Positions 19,844 to 31,731 are shown, counted from the first letter of the stretch. The stretch: DNA of 64,000 nucleotides from Paguma larvata (GCA_030068075.1 CM057830.1:23716247-23780246); one strand, 5' to 3'. Made by a program: numbers and translations. Notes: a model not told the origin generated them from the sequence alone.

Positions 19844-20790
19844 ATGGTATTGTTTTGCCAATTCTGGGCAAAGCCCGAACCACTTAATCATGTTTTCATC
19901 AACCTTTCTGCCCCAACTGCTTCTTCATTGGGAACCACAATGATTGAAACAACGAAAGTAGGAACAACATATGCTCTGTCTTCCCAGTGAATCTGCCAGC
20001 CTCCCTCTTGCTTTTGGTGTGGTTGGCTGAACATGATGCACGTGGAGGAGACAAGCCGTTATTTCTTCCTGGGCATGCTAAGGCGTGAGTAAGGCTCTTA
20101 GGCATGTAGTTCGTGAGCTTCGGTGTCTGTGCCAATAATTCAGACATCTTCAGGTAGTCTTGGATAGTCATACAGGTTGCATCAAGGTTGGGGCTTCAGT
20201 TTTTTACTCTCAATCAGCCCTTCCACTTTCCAAGCACTGTCAGCTCCAAAGTTCTGACCTTTTAGCAGCTGATGTCTCAATTTTGGCAAGCTAAGTTTCC
20301 ACCCCCCTTCTCCTTTTTAAAGTTTGCTTTTCTAAACCAGCCTAACAGGAATCATTTCAGTGTGTGATGAAGTAGGCACTTATTGAGCAATAAACCTGTG
20401 GATTTATGCTTATGGGTTTCTAGAAGCAACTTTGCCACAATCCTGTGAAATCTTGCTCACAGTTCATTGAGCTCTGACTGGAACTTGAATTATAGTTGAT
20501 GCTCCAAACAGAAAGTAATATTTGTCACATTCTATAACTGTATGTTCTGCAGCTTTGGAATACTGTGCCTTGCTTTGACAGATTCACTCAACTAAAGCTG
20601 AAGTAACTCTTTACATCCTGGATCACACAGTTCTAAGGTGCTACCGTGTATTTTTGCATATAACTTATGGATAGGAAAGCACACACATCGAACCTTGATC
20701 TTCACCAGCTCACCACAGCCATGGAGGCAGCATGCAGATCATTCTCATCCTTACTTTTAGCAGTATAGGTAATTTTTTTTTCAGTTTACA
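19844..20790. other. Unannotated, repeat-poor stretch
   Basis: No transposon recognised over about 950 bp. A minus-strand open frame at 19,899-20,171 (90 residues) has no motif that I recognise. Confidence 0.4.
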
Positions 20791-21370
20791 TAAATCAATC
20801 GTGTATACTGTATATCTGGATTAATTTGTAAGAACCAATTCCATCTATTTCACTATATATAGTTATAGATTGTGCATTCTCCTTAACATAAGGCCTTTCA
20901 TTATATGAATATTTTTCCACTTAACTCTAGATTAAATATTCGTGTGTTTTCTGAAGTTTGAAACAATTATAGACAGTACTTCAAATGACCCTTTTAAGGC
21001 CTGCCTTTGGAGCTCTTGTACAGAATTTCTAGATCATTGGGTATGCATATATTCACTTTAGGATATCCTGCCAGTTTTCTAAAATGGTTGAACCATTTCA
21101 CACTCCATTTACAGTGTATGGGAATTCTAGTTGCTCTACAGTTTAACCAACATATGTTATTTTCTTTTTTCTTTTTACTGTTCTAGTTGACATGTGGCAC
21201 CATATTGTGGTTTTAATTTGCATTTCCATGTTGATGATTTGAGCACCTTTTGACATCTTTATCAGCCATTTGGATATATTTTTTTGTAAACTGTCTTTTA
21301 AATCTTTTGCCCAATTTTCTATAGGAGTAACTACTTTGCCTTATTTAATTTTTGAATTTGTTTTTGAATA
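20791..21370 (-). mobile_element. Ancient L1 (L1M type) fragment, antisense
   Basis: TTTCTAGATCATTGGGTATG, GGTTGAACCATTTCACACTC, TTGTGGTTTTAATTTGCATT and TTTAAATCTTTTGCCCAATT follow the order of antisense ORF2 3' sequence in old L1 subfamilies. Strongly diverged, with no frame left. The leftmost 100 bp are less certain. Confidence 0.65.
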
Positions 21371-21375
21371 ATCAC

Positions 21376-21429
21376 AAGTTCAAAACCAAAAGTAGCTTTG
21401 AAAAGTTCAAAACTAAAAGTAGCTTTGAA
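21376..21429 (+). repeat. 27-bp tandem duplication
   Basis: Two head-to-tail copies with a period of 27 bp, each starting AAGTTCAAAAC and containing AAAAGTAGCTTTGAA, with a single C/T difference. A third copy does not follow. Confidence 0.9.
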
Positions 21430-21878
21430 AAGCCGAGAAAAATATATTCCTCCCCCTGCCTCCTTAGTCCTAGGTTCAGTCAGGTCCCACTTCTCCCTTT
21501 CCCATGAGGAACTAGTTTTTATTTATGAGTTTTATCATTTTATTAGTTTCATCATTTTATTAGTTTCCTGTGCGTTCAGGGTTTCTTTATGAGGGTGCTC
21601 CTATTTAAATGTGAAACAAGGGTTCCACGGAAATTAGCAAAGAGTGAGGACAGTGGCCTCACTTTGAACAGCCCAGGAGGTGTTGTTGTTGTTGTTTTTA
21701 CATGATTTGGTAATTTTTTTGCAGAGCCAAAGCTACATTAACCAAAGTTGAGATGATAGCTGTTACGTACAACCATAGAGCAAGAGGCATAATTCATGAA
21801 TCATCCCAGATCTGAAAAACAGTATATGAACATGTCATCTAATGCTTCTGTTTTGTCAGGACTAAATAATTTAGTCTA
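21430..21878. other. Unannotated sequence
   Basis: CT-rich start (CCTCCCCCTGCCTCCTTAG) that may belong to an old L1 3' UTR. Nothing firm. Also a short repeat of TCATTTTATTAGTTTC at about 21,535-21,568 and a TGTTGTTGTTGTTG tract at about 21,680. Confidence 0.35.
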
Positions 21879-21891
21879 TTAAACATAATGC

Positions 21892-22097
21892 GGGGCGCCT
21901 GGGTGGCTTAGTTGGCTAAGTGTCCGACTTCAGCTCAGGTCATGATCTCATAGTTTGTGGGTTCGAGCCCCATGTTGGGCTCTGTGCTGACAGCTCAGTG
22001 CCTGAATCCTGCTTCGGATTCTGTTTCTCCCTCTCTCTGCCCCTCTCCACTTGCACTCTGTCTCTCTCAAAAATAAAAATAGAACATTAAAAAAAAT
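21892..22097 (+). mobile_element. Feline CAN-SINE, complete
   Basis: GGGGCGCCTGGGTGGCTTAG head, GGGTTCGAGCCCC B box, CT-rich body, AAAATAAAAATAGAACATTA tail. Target duplication TTAAACATAATGC versus TTAAACATAAAGC with one mismatch. Confidence 0.96.
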
Positions 22098-22110
22098 TTA
22101 AACATAAAGC

Positions 22111-22785
22111 TTAAAAATCAAATATCTAAGTTGTAAGTCAGTAGGTTTATCCTCGAAGCTATAAATTCTCTGAACTGAAAGATTCATTGGCATCGTAGGA
22201 CCTACATAAGAAAAGATGTATGATTTGCTGCAGATTTTCTGACTTAACTGATGCTAGGCTCTTCACTCTTCAGTTTCTCAGTTACTTGCTACTAGTAAGT
22301 TGGACACTTAGAGAGGTGCATTAATAACTTTCGAGCCACCTGGGTAACATTACCACACAGAAAATTAGTATAAAGAAGATTGCTTTCTCTATAAATGTTC
22401 CTTTTTTACAAGCTGGCTGAAGTGCTAAAGTTAACACTTTGAAGCAGAATCAGATAACCTATTCATGAAACTTTGAAGTTCTGTGTGTACATAGTACCCC
22501 AATGGCCATATGTCAGCCTTTAAGAGAGAAGCCCCATGTGCAGTGGAAGAATTAATTTGCCCAAGGTGAAATGTTGTCAGAACCAGCATATAGATATACC
22601 ACTTATGACCACAAGTGATCACATGCATATGTTTGAGACAATTAAAAAAAAGTTACAACACAAAACGATCTTAATTTCCACCCAACATGGTAGACTTGTG
22701 GGAAGGCCCTCAGACTTCCCTCAGACTTTAATCTGGGAGAACCCCAGGTATGGATGTGCATCATTGGGGAATATCGGTTGGCCTT
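22111..22785. other. Unannotated sequence
   Basis: No repeat or gene recognised. Plus-strand open frame 22,536-22,805 runs into the next SINE and has no known domain. Confidence 0.4.
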
Positions 22786-22801
22786 TGGGGATAAGGCTTC
22801 T

Positions 22802-23020
22802 TTAAATATTTTTTAATGTTTGTTTATTTTTGAGAGAGAGAAAGACAGACAGACAGACAGTGTGAGAATGGGAGGGGCAGAGAGAGAGGGAAACATAGAC
22901 TCCGAAGCAGACTCTAAGCTGTCAGCACAGAGCCCTACATAGGGCTCAAACTCACAAACCGTGAGATCATGACCTGAGCTGAAATCGGATGCTTAACTGA
23001 CTGAGCCACCCAGGTGCCCC
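22802..23020 (-). mobile_element. Feline CAN-SINE, antisense, complete
   Basis: TTTTAATGTTTGTTTATTTT left end, a (GACA)n-type expansion at about 22,844-22,859, GAGATCATGACCTGAGC, GAGCCACCCAGGTGCCCC right end. Exact 16-bp target duplication TGGGGATAAGGCTTCT at 22,786-22,801 and 23,021-23,036. Confidence 0.97.
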
Positions 23021-23036
23021 TGGGGATAAGGCTTCT

Positions 23037-23587
23037 ACCTTGAGGAATGCTAGGTTCAAATTTTCCCAGGAAAGCCTCTACACACCTTTATTTCTCCTTC
23101 AGAGAGAGAGAAAAAAAGAATCTAACTAGAGCCACTGCTGAGTCGGAGAAGCAACTGAATATAAATGTAAACATGTGGTTGCAGTGCTAACAGACATAAT
23201 ACATAAATGGGAGAGTAGTTTAGCTGATGCCAGGTGTCCTACAAAAGAAAAAGATAATATTTTTGTATTTAGGCATTTGAGCTAGGTGCTAAGACTTGAC
23301 TTATTTCTGATAACATTTTAAATAAGTACTTCTATTAATTTTAATGAAAACTAAAGTCTGATAATCATTGCACCCAGTTATCTAGATTTATAACAAATTA
23401 TATGTTATGTATTAACACAAATAAGAAATGAATTATGTAATAAATACATCGAAACTTTTTTGTATCAGCTAAAAAAACTCCTTAGTTATATAAAATCATA
23501 TAATTATTATAATTGTAATATCTTTAGAACATTCCATTGTTTTCAAATTATAAACTAATTCACACATTTATCTTACTTGTCTTTATT
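23037..23587. other. Unannotated AT-rich sequence
   Basis: Nothing recognised. Very AT-rich from about 23,300 on. Confidence 0.4.
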
Positions 23588-23808
23588 AATTTTTTAATTA
23601 TTTTTTTTAAGTTTATTTATTTGTTTTGAGAGGGACAGAGACAGCATGGGTCGGGGAGAGGCAGAGAGAGAGACAGAGAATCTCAAGCAGCCTCCATACT
23701 ATCAGCACAAAGCCTGATGTGCGGTTTGAACTCATGAAACTGTGAGATCATGACCTCAGCCAAAGCCAAGAGTCAGATGCTCAACTGACTGAGCCACCCA
23801 GGTGCCCC
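23588..23808 (-). mobile_element. CAN-SINE, antisense
   Basis: TTTTTTAAGTTTATTTATTT left end, purine body, GAGATCATGACCTCAGCCA, CCAAGAGTCAGATGCTCAAC, TGAGCCACCCAGGTGCCCCC right end. The AAGAGTCAGA segment again suggests an older carnivore subtype. Target duplication not clear. Confidence 0.92.
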
Positions 23809-23944
23809 CTAACTCCCTTTTTTAAATAAGGCAGTCTCTTAGGCCAAGCAGAATATAAAATTGGTGGGTCCTAGAGAAGATATAAATCAAGCTAGCAGAT
23901 AAATAGTGTATGTTCTGTCTTCCTACCTTGAGCAGTAAAGAAAG

Positions 23945-24236
23945 AGCTGATCTCCTCTTATTTCACTCATATGTGGAATTTAAGAAACAAACAAATGACT
24001 AACAAAGAGAAAAAGAGACAAAAACACAGATAGCAAACTGGTGTTTGTCACAGTGGAAGGGGGTGGGTGGGAGGAAGAGTAAAAGAGAGAAAGGGATGAA
24101 GAGTACATTTATCTAGATGAGCACTGAGAAATGTATAGAATTGTTGAATCATATTGTATACTTGAAACCAATACAATGCTGTATGTTAATTATACTTGAA
24201 TTGAAAAAAGAATTGTTTAAAAATAATAGTTGCAAC
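23945..24236 (+). mobile_element. L1 3' end, 5'-truncated
   Basis: Sense L1 3' UTR: TTTCACTCATATGTGGAATT, GATAGCAAACTGGTGTTTGT, ATATTGTATACTTGAAACCA ATACAATGCT, ending in an A-rich tail. About 290 bp long. Confidence 0.85.
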
Positions 24237-24929
24237 AATAAAAAAGGTCTGGTTTCCAGTCTGACCCTTTATCTTTCCTCACTTTGGCCCTGTTCCAAAA
24301 CAAGTCACATACGTAGATATTTGCACACTCAACCCACGTGTGCAACCTCCATCTGCCTACCTCCTCTGCAAACAGCTGCTTCTTAGCCAGTTCTCAGACC
24401 CAGGGCTACACACACCAATAGAGTGTCCACCCTGATATGCATGGAATCAAGAAAAAGCCTTGCACATACCTTGGAAGCAGAAGTGTGCTCTAGAGTGAGT
24501 TGGAAGAGACCTGAGTTCCAGGTAAACCTCTCACCCCTAGTTGGGGCAGAGTTGGTAGAGGACCAGAGCAGGCCCTCAAGAGTACAGGAAATAAGGCAGG
24601 ATCTCTTCCTATCCTGTTCTCACAGTGGTGCTATAGCTAGGCTGCTGGACATAGTGGGGAACGGAAGGTAAAGAATAACTTTCATGCAACTTGCAATTTA
24701 TTTGATGGAATAAGCTTCTTATAAGAATGATTACAACTCTTCAGACATCTTACCAGAAACTTAAAAGAAATTGCTTAGGGCAACCTCTTGCACTATTTTG
24801 AAACAGTTCTTCATTTTTAAGAAATATTGGCAAGCAGATTCTCTTTGGAAACTTCTCTGATGCCCACGCCCCTTCATTACATCTCCAACAACCAAGAACC
24901 TTGAAAGATGTACTTTATCGGCTACATTA
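24237..24929. other. Unannotated sequence
   Basis: No repeat recognised. Open frames at 24,117-24,386 and 24,423-24,671 show no known domain; the first begins inside L1 sequence. Confidence 0.4.
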
Positions 24930-25142
24930 GGAGTCGTTCATATTTTTTCTGTAAAGGGCGAGAGAGTAAATATTTTAGATTTTATAGGCTGTATCACATA
25001 GTATCTGTTGCAAATCCTCAACTATGTCTTTGTGGAACAAATGCATATCTGGACAGTGTGTAAACAAATTTAGAATAGCTGTATTCCAATAAAACCGAAT
25101 TTACAGAAATAAGCAGTGGGCTGGATGTGGCCCATAGGCCCT
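24930..25142 (+). mobile_element. hAT-type non-autonomous DNA transposon
   Basis: Third copy in the window of the CAGGGGTCGGCAAAC-type family: GGAGTCGTTCATATTTTTTC, AATATTTTAGATTTTATAGG, TTCCAATAAAACCGAATTTA, GCAGTGGGCTGGATGTGGCC. The right terminal repeat is lost or very degenerate. Confidence 0.75.
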
Positions 25143-26653
25143 CATTTACCTATTTATATTATGACCAAATAAGGGAGAAAGATAGAAGAAAGAAAAACCC
25201 TAGGAGAAAGAGGCAAATATACATATTCAAAGGGAGAAACATATTTTTAAAAAGAAGGAAGCAAGAGTGTCATAAAACAATGTACTCAAGGAATAACTGC
25301 AGGTGTATGGATACACAAAGATACACAGAGAACAGCAGTAGGAAATAAAATAGAAGCAAAGAAAGGTCAACATGCTGATCCTATTCTTTAGTTGTATTTA
25401 CATATTTTTACATATGAATATGTGGAAATCTTCTTTTAGCCTCATTTTAACTTAAAAAATTCAGTTTCCTATACTAAAAAAGAGGAAGTAGCTTTTTATT
25501 TTATAGAAAGTAGTGATATTTTCAAATAATATCTATTTCTTATCACCTGTAGGACTTCTGCCATCAAAAACTTGGAATGCCATTTTTAAAGTTTAAAATG
25601 TAATTCTGATAGAGATTATCTTAGGGACTTGGTCTAACTAAACAGAAGACTAGATTGAGCCAAAGAATTAGAACATCCTCACCTATGACCTAAGCATCTA
25701 GGATGATCCTATTTCCTCTCTTGAATCAGGGAGATAACTATTGGAAAAACACGTTTTAATGGAAGAAAATCTTACTGAAACTGAGATCACTTGAGTTGAG
25801 GATGCTTTCAATAATATCATGAACTTAAGTCATTGTTTGCTTTGCGTCGGCTGGCTCTCTGCACTCAGCCACAGATGAGGTTTTCAAGGACATCTGGATT
25901 GTGGAAAACTTTAGCCAATGTATCCTTGACATTTCACTGGGGGAAAGGGGAGGGGAAGATGTTTACTAATGTGAGAGCTTATTACACATTGCACTTTACC
26001 TTGAGATGGTGTTGATTCTTTTTGATATGTGGATAGTCCTGAAAGTTACATTTGACAATAAAACTTATGTCTTAAGTTAGCCCCTTACTGGAAAAACATG
26101 CATTTCTGGATCTGTGGAAAGAATGTACTGTCTTTTTACAGTGCTTTCCTAAAGAGCTGATGAGCTCACAGATCATCTCCACTGAGTGTATATATATATA
26201 TACTTCTTTCCCCTGCAGCCTCACTCCTTCAATGTTTAAGAACTCCATATCTGATCATTTTGCTATTCCCTTGGTCAAATATCAATTTTAGTTGCTACAG
26301 GTCGGATAGATGAAATGCTTGGGTCCCAAAACTAGGGAAGAATTCTGCTGTCAAGTAAGAAAAATTTCAAAAATAAATAGAAAAATCTGACCTTAAGTTC
26401 CGAGTCCATCTTAATATTCAGTCAGTGATATTAAATCCATTGTTAGGATTCCAGATTCTCTAATCTGAATGCCTCCTCTAACATGGAAAAAGAGGAGTGA
26501 CTTGTACAAGGACCAGTGACTCATTAGTCAAAGAGAACAAATTCAAATCTCACGACTCCCGCATCATTTCCACTTAGCGGTTACACTACTCCCATTTTTC
26601 ATATTGTTCTTTCCACTGTTCAGTCTTTTCATTCCTTTAGGAAGCATTTGCTG
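25143..26653. other. Unannotated, repeat-poor AT-rich stretch
   Basis: About 1.5 kb without a recognised transposon apart from a short TATATATATATA tract near 26,190. Frames at 25,127-25,348 and 25,833-26,015 are unsupported. Confidence 0.4.
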
Positions 26654-27330
26654 CAGTGAGATATCACCTCACATATGTTAGGATTAACTGTGATCAAAAA
26701 GTTAAGTGTTTGAGAGGGTGAAAATAGAAACTTGTACACTGTTGGTAGAAATGTAAATTGGTGCAGCCACTGTGGAAAACAGTATGGAGTATCCTCAAAA
26801 AATTAAAAATTGCCATATAATCCAGCAATCCTACTTTTAGGTATATATCCAAAGAAATTGAAGTTAGGATCTCAAAGAGATACCTGTATCCCTGTGTTCA
26901 CTGCAGCGTTATTCACAACAGCCAAGACATGGAAACAATCTAAATGTCTCTCAAGAGACGAATGAATAAGGACAATGTGGTATATACATACAATAGAATA
27001 TTATTCAACCTTTAGAAAGACGAAAATCCTGCCATTTGTGACAACATGTATCAATCTAGAGGACATTAAGCTAAGTGAAATAAGCCAGCCACTACATAAT
27101 TCCACTTACATGAGGAATCTAAAATAGTCAAACTCATAGTATCAGAGAGCAGAGTGATGGTTACTAGGAGCCTGGGGAAGGGAATAATGGGGATACGTTA
27201 GTCAAAGGGCACAAAGTTTGAGTTAAGCAAGATGATTAAGTCCTAGAGATCTACAGCCTGGGGCCTATAGTAAACAATAGTGTGTTGCAGACCTAAACAT
27301 TTACTGAGACAGTCACAAATCTAATCTTGA
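26654..27330 (+). mobile_element. L1 3' part, 5'-truncated
   Basis: Sense ORF2 end and 3' UTR: GTGAGATATCACCTCACATA, GGTGCAGCCACTGTGGAAAA, GACATGGAAACAATCTAAAT, GCTAAGTGAAATAAGCCAGC, then GGGGCCTATAGTAAACAATA in the UTR. Stops throughout. About 680 bp. Confidence 0.85.
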
Positions 27331-27844
27331 TAAAACAGAATGTGCCAGGTGATGTGGGAATATAAACGAAGGGATAACCCATTCTTTCTGTAGTCATGGG
27401 TGATACAGTTTTCCTCAGACTGACTGATTTTAACCATAAAGAACGAATCTGTTTCTCTGGTTTATTTGGTGTCCGACTGATCTATGTAGTTCTTGCACTT
27501 CGTAATTGTTATACATTCAACCTATATTTACTAAGTATGTACACTTTATCCTTTAATATAAGACATGGAATTCGCAGTCTTTACATTAAGCAGCTTACGA
27601 CTGAAAAGAAAGTAGACTTGAGTGTGCCTTAATAAAATCTGCAAGAAACATAGCCAAATAAAGTAGGGCATGAAGGAGAAGAAAGGGTGGGTCGGAAGGA
27701 AGAAAGGTGTTATAAATAAGAATGTTTCTGGAAGAAGTGAACACAATATAAATTCTCTGAACTGAAGAAATATAACAAGTAGTTAATTTTATGAATGTAA
27801 ATACATTTTTTGAAGAACACTAGGGATAGGTACAACTTAGTGAA
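27331..27844. other. Unannotated sequence
   Basis: Nothing recognised. Opposed open frames at 27,396-27,632 (+) and 27,546-27,746 (-) have no known motif. Confidence 0.4.
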
Positions 27845-29590
27845 AGAGAAAATAAAAATCCCTGTAGCCCCACCATCGAGAGCTAAGCATTAATATTTTG
27901 GTATCTAGTATTTTCATATATTTCTTTTAGGTACACACAAACACAATTTTTTCTTACAAAAATTGGATTCATGTTGTAGATAGTATTTTGTAATCCCAAG
28001 ATTAAGCCTGGTAATATGGTGTTGGTACTTTTTACTCTATTGATTTTTTTAATTAAAAAAATCATTTACAATTTGCATAGTATTATATTAGTTTCAGGTG
28101 TACAATATGATGATTTAACAATTCTGTACATTTCTCAGTGCTCACCAAAAATTAGTGCACTCCTAATTCCTTTTACCTGCTTCATTCATCTCCCCCCACC
28201 CACTTCCATTTTGGCAACCACCGGTTCTCTGTGTTTGAGAGTCTGGTCTTTTGTTTGTCTATTTTTTTCTCTGTTCTTATGTTTTGTTTCTTAAGCTCCA
28301 CATATGAGTGAAATCATACGGCTTTTGTCTTTCTCTGACTTATTTCCCTTAGCGTAATACCCTCGAGGCCCATCCGTGTTACTTCAAATGGCAAGATTTC
28401 ATTCTTTTTATTCCTGAGTAATATTCCATTATAAATAGATAGCATACCTTCTTTTATCCTTTCAGCTGTAGATGGACACTTGGTTTGCTTCCGTATCTGC
28501 AGTAAACATAGGGGTGTATATATCTTTTTGAATTAATGTTTTCGTTTTCTTTGGGTAAATACCCAGTAGTGGATTTATTGTATCATATGGTAATTATATT
28601 TTTAATTTTTCAAGGAACTTCCATACTGCTTTCCACAGTGACTTCATGAAATTGAATTCCCACCAGCAGTGTACAAGCATTCCTTTTTCTCCACAGCCTT
28701 ATCAATACTTGTTATTTCTTGTGTTTCTGATTTTAGCCATCCTGAACTTTTTACTATTTAATTCTTTTCTGAAATGTGATATTATAGTAGTGCATATCAT
28801 ATAAATAATTTTTTAAGTCAGTTCCCTATGTTCATCATGCATATTGATTCCAGTATTTTGCTACTCTAAGTAGCGCCATAATAAACACACTTGTACATGT
28901 TTCTTGGTTTGAATCTTTCAGTTTTTCAAATTCCTAGAACTTGAGTCATTCGGTTATACTTGAAAGCTTTTGAATCACACAGACCAATCACCTTTCAGAA
29001 AAGTATAGCCATCTTAATTCCATAAATGATTCACCCTAGATAATAGCATTACTACTTGTACAAAATCCTTTCAGAAGCACAAATTAAATATCATTGTTAC
29101 AGTTTTTATTCCTTTGGTTTATAGTTATGTTTAATAATATATAATTATTATTATATATCTGTATTTTTCCATTGTGAGTTGTTTATTAATGTCCTAAAAC
29201 CAATCACCAGTTTTTATAAGTAATGCTTCTTTTTCTTTTTCTAAAAAAAATAAAACCTTTATACCTTAAGATAGTTATAACTGTTACAAATATTCTTTGT
29301 CTTCTTCTGTTAAATTTCTTTCAGATGCTTTATGACATGGGATAGAGAGGTTTTTTTTTTTTTTAATCCCCTTGCCCCAAAGTTTTACCAGTTGTCTCAA
29401 AACAACTTATTGAATAGTGACCTCTTTCTTCAGTGAATATTTCCACTGAAAATTTCACACGTATCACGTACTAAATTATTTTATGTACTTGGGTTTATTG
29501 TAGAGCTTTTTATTTTATTTCCCTTAACTGATCTTGCGTTCATTTCACTGGTAAATTATTGTTATTTAAAGGTGTTATATTGCTAGAATG
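27845..29590 (-). mobile_element. Ancient L1 (L1M/E type), antisense, interrupted by a younger L1
   Basis: Left part: CCTGTAGCCCCACCATCGAG, GAGCTAAGCATTAATATTTT, TAGTATTTTGTAATCCCAAG. After a younger L1 at 28,042-28,745 the order resumes: GTTCCCTATGTTCATCATGC, AGCGCCATAATAAACACAC, and near 29,365 CCCCAAAGTTTTACCAGTTG. These fit antisense 3' UTR then ORF2 of an old L1. Very diverged. The right end near 29,590 is uncertain. Confidence 0.55.
28042..28745 (-). mobile_element. L1 LINE, 5'-truncated, antisense
   Basis: Antisense 3' UTR (TATTAGTTTCAGGTGTACAA, TTTCTCAGTGCTCACC) followed by ORF2 C-terminal sequence (TTTCCACAGTGACTTCATGA, CTCCACAGCC). Flanks share ACTTTTTACT (28,027 and 28,746 onward), giving a decayed target duplication of 10-15 bp. 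Confidence 0.85.
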
Positions 29591-29744
29591 AACTTCACCA
29601 TCCATCAACACAAGTGTTTTGTTGTTGTTGTTTTACAAAATTATCTTGGCCACGTATTCATTCATTCTACAAACACTTATTTGACTCTACCATTTGCTCT
29701 GTTTCAGGCTTTTGTACCTGATTTGTTCTTTTTATAAGGTAAAG
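29591..29744. other. Unannotated sequence
   Basis: Nothing recognised apart from a short GTTGTTGTTGTT tract near 29,620. Confidence 0.3.
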
Positions 29745-30450
29745 GCATTAATCGTTTTGTTATAAAAATATATATTATCATTGGACACATTTTAGAAAAT
29801 TTAAAAATATATGAATTAGAAAAATAAAAAACAGGGGCGCCTGGGTGGCTCAGTTGGTTGAGTGGCCGACTTCGGCTCGGGTCATGATCTCATGGTCTGT
29901 GAGTTCGAGCCCTGCGTCGGGCTCTGTGCTGACAGCTCAAGCCTGGAGCCTGCTTCAGATTCTGTGTCTCCCTCTCTCTCTGCCCTTCCCCTGCTCATAC
30001 TCTGTCTCTTTGTCTCTCAAAAATAAATAAACGTTAAAAAAATTAAAAAAAAAAGAAAAAGAAAACACAATCTAATTGCTAGTCTTAATGCTTTGGACTA
30101 CAAATTTAAGAGTGGTATCTATTCAGTAAAGTGGATAGTTTTTTTAAATGTTTGCTTAATATATGGGCCTTTTTCATTTTCATTTAAAATATATCATGAA
30201 CATGTTCACATGTAACTAAATATTTTTGACAATATTTTATTGATTTGTTTTCCCTAATATGTATCTACCATAATCTATTTATATGTATTAGGTGTTTTCA
30301 GATTCTGTTATAAAGTATACCATGATTAATTTCCTCATGTATATGTCTTACATCTGAGGATTTCTTTAAAATATATTCCTGGAAGTAGCTCATCTGTTTA
30401 AATTTTTCAGAGGAAAGTTAAAATAGTTTTGTGAAGTTTCCAGATACTTC
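29745..30450 (-). mobile_element. Probable ancient L1 3' region, antisense, with SINE inside
   Basis: Words such as TATATCATGAACATGTTCAC, TCTACCATAATCTATTTATA, TCTTTAAAATATATTCCTGG follow the antisense order of old L1M/E 3' sequence. A feline SINE occupies 29,834-30,053. Diverged; edges uncertain. Confidence 0.45.
29834..30053 (+). mobile_element. Feline CAN-SINE, complete, near consensus
   Basis: GGGGCGCCTGGGTGGCTCAG head, GACTTCGGCTCGGGTCATGA, GAGTTCGAGCCC B box, full body and AAATAAATAAACGTTAAAAA tail. The retained CG dinucleotides suggest a fairly recent insertion. A-rich flanks AGAAAAATAAAAAACA and AGAAAAAGAAAACACA look like the target duplication. Confidence 0.96.
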
Positions 30451-30463
30451 ATTGCTATTTCAA

Positions 30464-31127
30464 TTTAAGGTCCTCAAAGAATTAAAAATAGAAATACATA
30501 TTATCCAACAATTCCACTCTTGAGTATTTACCCAGGGAAAACGAAAATATTAACTACTAAAGATAAGTGCACCCCTGTGTTTATTGCAGCATTATTTATA
30601 ACATTCAAGACATGGAAGCAATTTAAATGTCCAATGGACAAATGGATAAGGAAGATGTGGTATATATACACAGTGGAAGATTACACAGGCATAAAAAGGA
30701 TGAGATCATGCCATTTGAGACAACATGGATTGACTGAGAGGGTATTACACTAGGTGAAGTAAGTCAGATTGAGAATGACAAATACCCTATTATTCCATTC
30801 ATAAGTAGAATCTAAAAAAATAAAGAGTCACAACTATACATACAGAGAGCAAACTGATGGTTGCCAGTGGGGAGGATACTGAGTAATTGGGCAAAATGAT
30901 GAAGAAGAGCAGGAGATCCAGATGTCCAGTTATGGAATGATTAAACTATGGAAATAAAAAGCAAAGCATAAGGAATATAGGCACTGATATTTTAATAGCA
31001 ATATAATAGGACAGATGGTAGCCACACTTATGGCGAGCATAGTATAATATGTAAACTTGTCAAATAACTAAGTTGTACACCTGTAACTAATGTGACATTG
31101 TGCGTCATCTATACTCAGATTTTAAAA
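30464..31127 (+). mobile_element. L1 3' part, 5'-truncated
   Basis: Sense ORF2 end: TATTATCCAACAATTCCACT, GACATGGAAGCAATTTAAAT, then 3' UTR GAGAGCAAACTGATGGTTGC and AAGTTGTACACCTGTAACTA. A 77-residue open frame at 30,520-30,753 carries ORF2 C-terminal residues (FKTWKQFKCPMDKWIRKMWY). Flanks ATTGCTATTTCAA and ATTGCATTTGAAA may be the target duplication. Confidence 0.85.
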
Positions 31128-31251
31128 ATTGCATTTGAAATTCACACACTGTTTTTTGACCTGTTGATATCTTTAAATGTTGCATTTTTTTTTTTTACTT
31201 TGATATGTAATTCTCCATTTGTTCAGTTATTCCTTAAAATCTTTTAATTTG

Positions 31252-31473
31252 GGGGGCACCTGGGTTGGTCAGTCGGTTGAACGTCCAACTCTTGATTTTG
31301 GCTCAGGTCATGATACCAGGGTCATGGGATCAAGCCTCATGTTGGGGCTCGTATTGGGGCTCCACACATAGTGCAGAGCCTGCTTGGGATTTTCTCTCCC
31401 TCTTTCCTTCTGCCCCTCTTGCCTGCTCATATGTGCTGTCTGTTCCTCTCTCTAAAAATTAAAAAAAAATTAA
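31252..31473 (+). mobile_element. CAN-SINE, older subtype
   Basis: GGGGGCACCTGGGTTGGTCA head, CCAACTCTTGATTTTGGCTC, GGTCATGATACCAGGGTCAT, body ending CTCTCTCTAAAAATTAAAAA. The ACTCTTGATTTTGGCTC variant differs from the GACTTCGGCTC copies and is the older type. Target duplication is obscured by A/T-rich flanks. Confidence 0.88.
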
Positions 31474-31504
31474 ATTTAATTTTTATTTAAATAAGTCTTT
31501 TATT

Positions 31505-31692
31505 GGGGCTCATCGGTAGCTCCGTCAGGTAAGCATCTGACTTTGGCTTAGGTCATGATCTCACGGTTTGTAAGTTCGAGCCCCGCATTGGGCTCTCTGT
31601 TGTCAGCACAGAGCCCACTTTGGATCCGCTTTCCCTCTCTCTTTGCCCCTTCCCTGCTCGCTCACTCTCTCAAAAATAAACAAACATTAAAA

Positions 31693-31725
<33 letters not shown>
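31505..31725 (+). mobile_element. Feline CAN-SINE with a long (AAAT)n tail
   Basis: GGGGCTCATCGGTAGCTCCG head, AAGTTCGAGCCCCG B box, CAAAAATAAACAAACATTAA tail that runs into an AAAT array. Exact 16-bp target duplication AAATAAGTCTTTTATT at 31,489-31,504 and 31,726-31,741. It lies about 30 bp after the previous SINE in the same orientation. Confidence 0.96.

Positions 31726-31730
<5 letters not shown>
31690..31730 (+). repeat. (AAAT)n microsatellite
   Basis: About ten AAAT units grown from the A-rich tail of the SINE and reaching into its right target duplication. Likely polymorphic. Confidence 0.95.
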
Positions 31731-31731
<1 letters not shown>

